Of a stretch of DNA of 31,818 nt, positions 30,588 to 31,818 are shown one piece after another (within the stretch, counting starts at the first letter, position 1; each line of letters begins with the position of its first letter). The DNA is taken from NCBI GenBank assembly GCA_910587755.1, contig CAJUNZ010000026.1, positions 1 to 31,818 on the forward strand. Reading direction: 5' to 3'. Both the position numbers and the translations under genes were made by a program. Source of the DNA: an uncultured Acetatifactor sp. GTDB lineage: Bacteria; Bacillota; Clostridia; Lachnospirales; Lachnospiraceae. The notes under the pieces are model-generated. The model was given only the letters and a program-made list of their open reading frames with translations. It ran no database searches and had not been told where the DNA came from.

Positions 30588-31778
30588 ATGGCATTAAAAG
30601 CAGTAGGACTTTGGAAAATTTGGATAAGTATCACAGTGTTATTATTATTCTGTACCGCATGCGGAGAGGGCAGTTCAGAGAGGGAAATCGGTGTTGACGG
30701 TTATGTTTTCAGGCCGGAAGTGCTTGTGAAGGGCCAGGATTCAGGGATCTACAAGATGAAAGCCTGTGAAGGATTTCTATACTATCTGAAGGATAAATCC
30801 TTGTATAGGTTGTCTGTGGAGGAGAAGGTTGATTTTTCAGAGAGCAGGGAGGTACTGAAAATTCCAGCCGGGGGTATGCTGGACTATGTGCCAGGACCGG
30901 AACAGACCCTATATTATGTTGCAGGAGAAGAGAGAGCCTGGGATGCGAAGACTGATACCAAAGGCTGTACCCTGGTAAAATGCCTGGAAAACGGCAAAAC
31001 AGAATACACCCGCTTCTTTCCGGATGCTGCTGTCAGCGGAGAGGAATGTCTGGCGGTAAACAGGGAGGGATGGGTATTCCTGGCACTGGAAGATGGAATC
31101 TATTGTGTGGATCCGGAAGGGGAACTGACAGACAGTATAGGGACAGGGGAAATCAGAAAACCAGGGATGGAAGGGGAGCTTCTGCAGGGAGCGGAGGGAA
31201 GGATATACTACTGCGTGAAGACCAGTCTTTTTCGATATTCATTTTATGAGGTTGTTGGAAAAGAGTCTTTTCAGCTTGTAAATCTGGCAGGATTATCAGG
31301 GAAAGATATTACTAATGTTTATTCTTCAGAATATGGCCTTTTGTGTGACACAAATGAAGAGATACTCTACCAGTACAGTGTGGAGGAATCTGGCTGGAAG
31401 GTGTTGATGCAGTGGGGATACACAGATATGTACCATGAACCCGGCGGTTTAAATGAGATTGCGCAGATAGATAAGGATAGGATGGTAGTGTGTCTTGCAG
31501 CTGACGCAGGGAGAGAGTCCGAAAGGGAGATATGTCTGCTTGCCAGAACGCCTGTGACAGAATTGCCGGAAAGGGAAGAGATTGTAATGGCGTCAGTGAG
31601 TCTGTCTCCAGCACTAAGGCAGATTGTATCAGAGTTTAACCAGGCCAGCAGCAAATATCACGTCACGGTGGAAATTTACCTTTGGGGAGATGTGGAGACA
31701 AAACTGAACAGTCGTCTGGTATCCTCAGATCCTCCTGATCTGTTGGACATGAGTTATATGGATATGGTGTTAGTGTGA
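30588..31778 (+). pseudogene. Second lipoprotein copy, solute-binding domain truncated by in-frame stop
   Basis: From ATG 30588 (AGGA 9 bp upstream) the 396 residues align throughout with the protein at 26365. They share the lipoprotein signal ending FCTACGEGSSE, GVDGYVFRPEVL, GEERAWDAKTDTKGCTLVKC, CVDPEGELTDSIGTGEI, PVTELPEREEIVMAS and SRLVSSDPPDLLD. Just after that, where copy 1 continues into LNYAEKKTFEDLVPYL, this copy reads MDMVLV and stops at TGA 31776-31778. The following bases in the same frame still read TVFESVL, resembling copy 1's KTFEDLV, then hit TAG. Loss of the C-terminal half would abolish solute binding. Because the contig ends 40 bp later, a sequence error near the end cannot be excluded. 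Confidence 0.7.
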
Positions 31779-31818
31779 AAATGGGTTGATACAGTGTTTG
31801 AGTCCGTTTTATAGGACT

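Overview
The window looks like an assembled contig from a Gram-positive anaerobe of class Clostridia, most probably Lachnospiraceae. The reasons are strong GGAGG-type ribosome binding sites, sigma-A promoters, VanW and PepSY envelope proteins, a clostridial polyamine cluster, and small orphan proteins I associate with that family. The species cannot be fixed from the sequence. Bases 1-47 are not biological: they match the Illumina TruSeq/P5 adapter, and they run in frame into the first gene.

Layout. 48-1301 (minus) is an AT-rich AAA ATPase truncated by the adapter. 1740-3164 is a membrane-anchored protein with four PepSY repeats; it converges on a TPR-like membrane protein (3357-3971, minus) across a two-hairpin terminator zone. 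4118-9926 is a compact co-directional run: a 35-residue membrane protein, a VanW-domain protein, a stand-alone AIR-synthase-like protein, an Lrp/AsnC regulator overlapping a class I/II aminotransferase, and a TrmL tRNA methyltransferase fused to a gamma-carbonic anhydrase. An APH(3')-type kinase (9978-10772), a 176-bp palindromic element and a Gln-rich coiled-coil protein follow. Next come an AEC transporter (minus) and, divergent from it, a GPH symporter overlapping a degenerate GH2-like protein. A small orphan protein (16062-16421) has its own promoter and a 5' hairpin.

16450-22744 is a polyamine operon: a promoter, a leader of about 400 nt ending in an intrinsic terminator, then speD, an arginine/lysine/ornithine decarboxylase, speE, a carboxynorspermidine dehydrogenase-type gene and nspC. 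It encodes both the aminopropyl-transfer route and the aspartate-semialdehyde route to triamines. No agmatinase gene is present in the window.

23400-31818 is an accessory region with lower GC in its middle part. It holds a 631-residue HTH/TPR regulator with an apparent HTH-TPR duplication, and a 62-residue hydrophobic-leader peptide gene tail-to-tail with it. Next is a 49-bp near-perfect palindrome between two divergent promoters, then a secreted Cys-rich protein and a 735-residue solute-binding lipoprotein. An IS66 tnpA fragment joined to a beheaded ABC exporter and a broken second lipoprotein copy complete it. I propose, as inference, that the regulator, peptide and palindrome form a peptide-signalling cassette that controls the secreted protein and lipoprotein. 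This is the best candidate for an undescribed system here.
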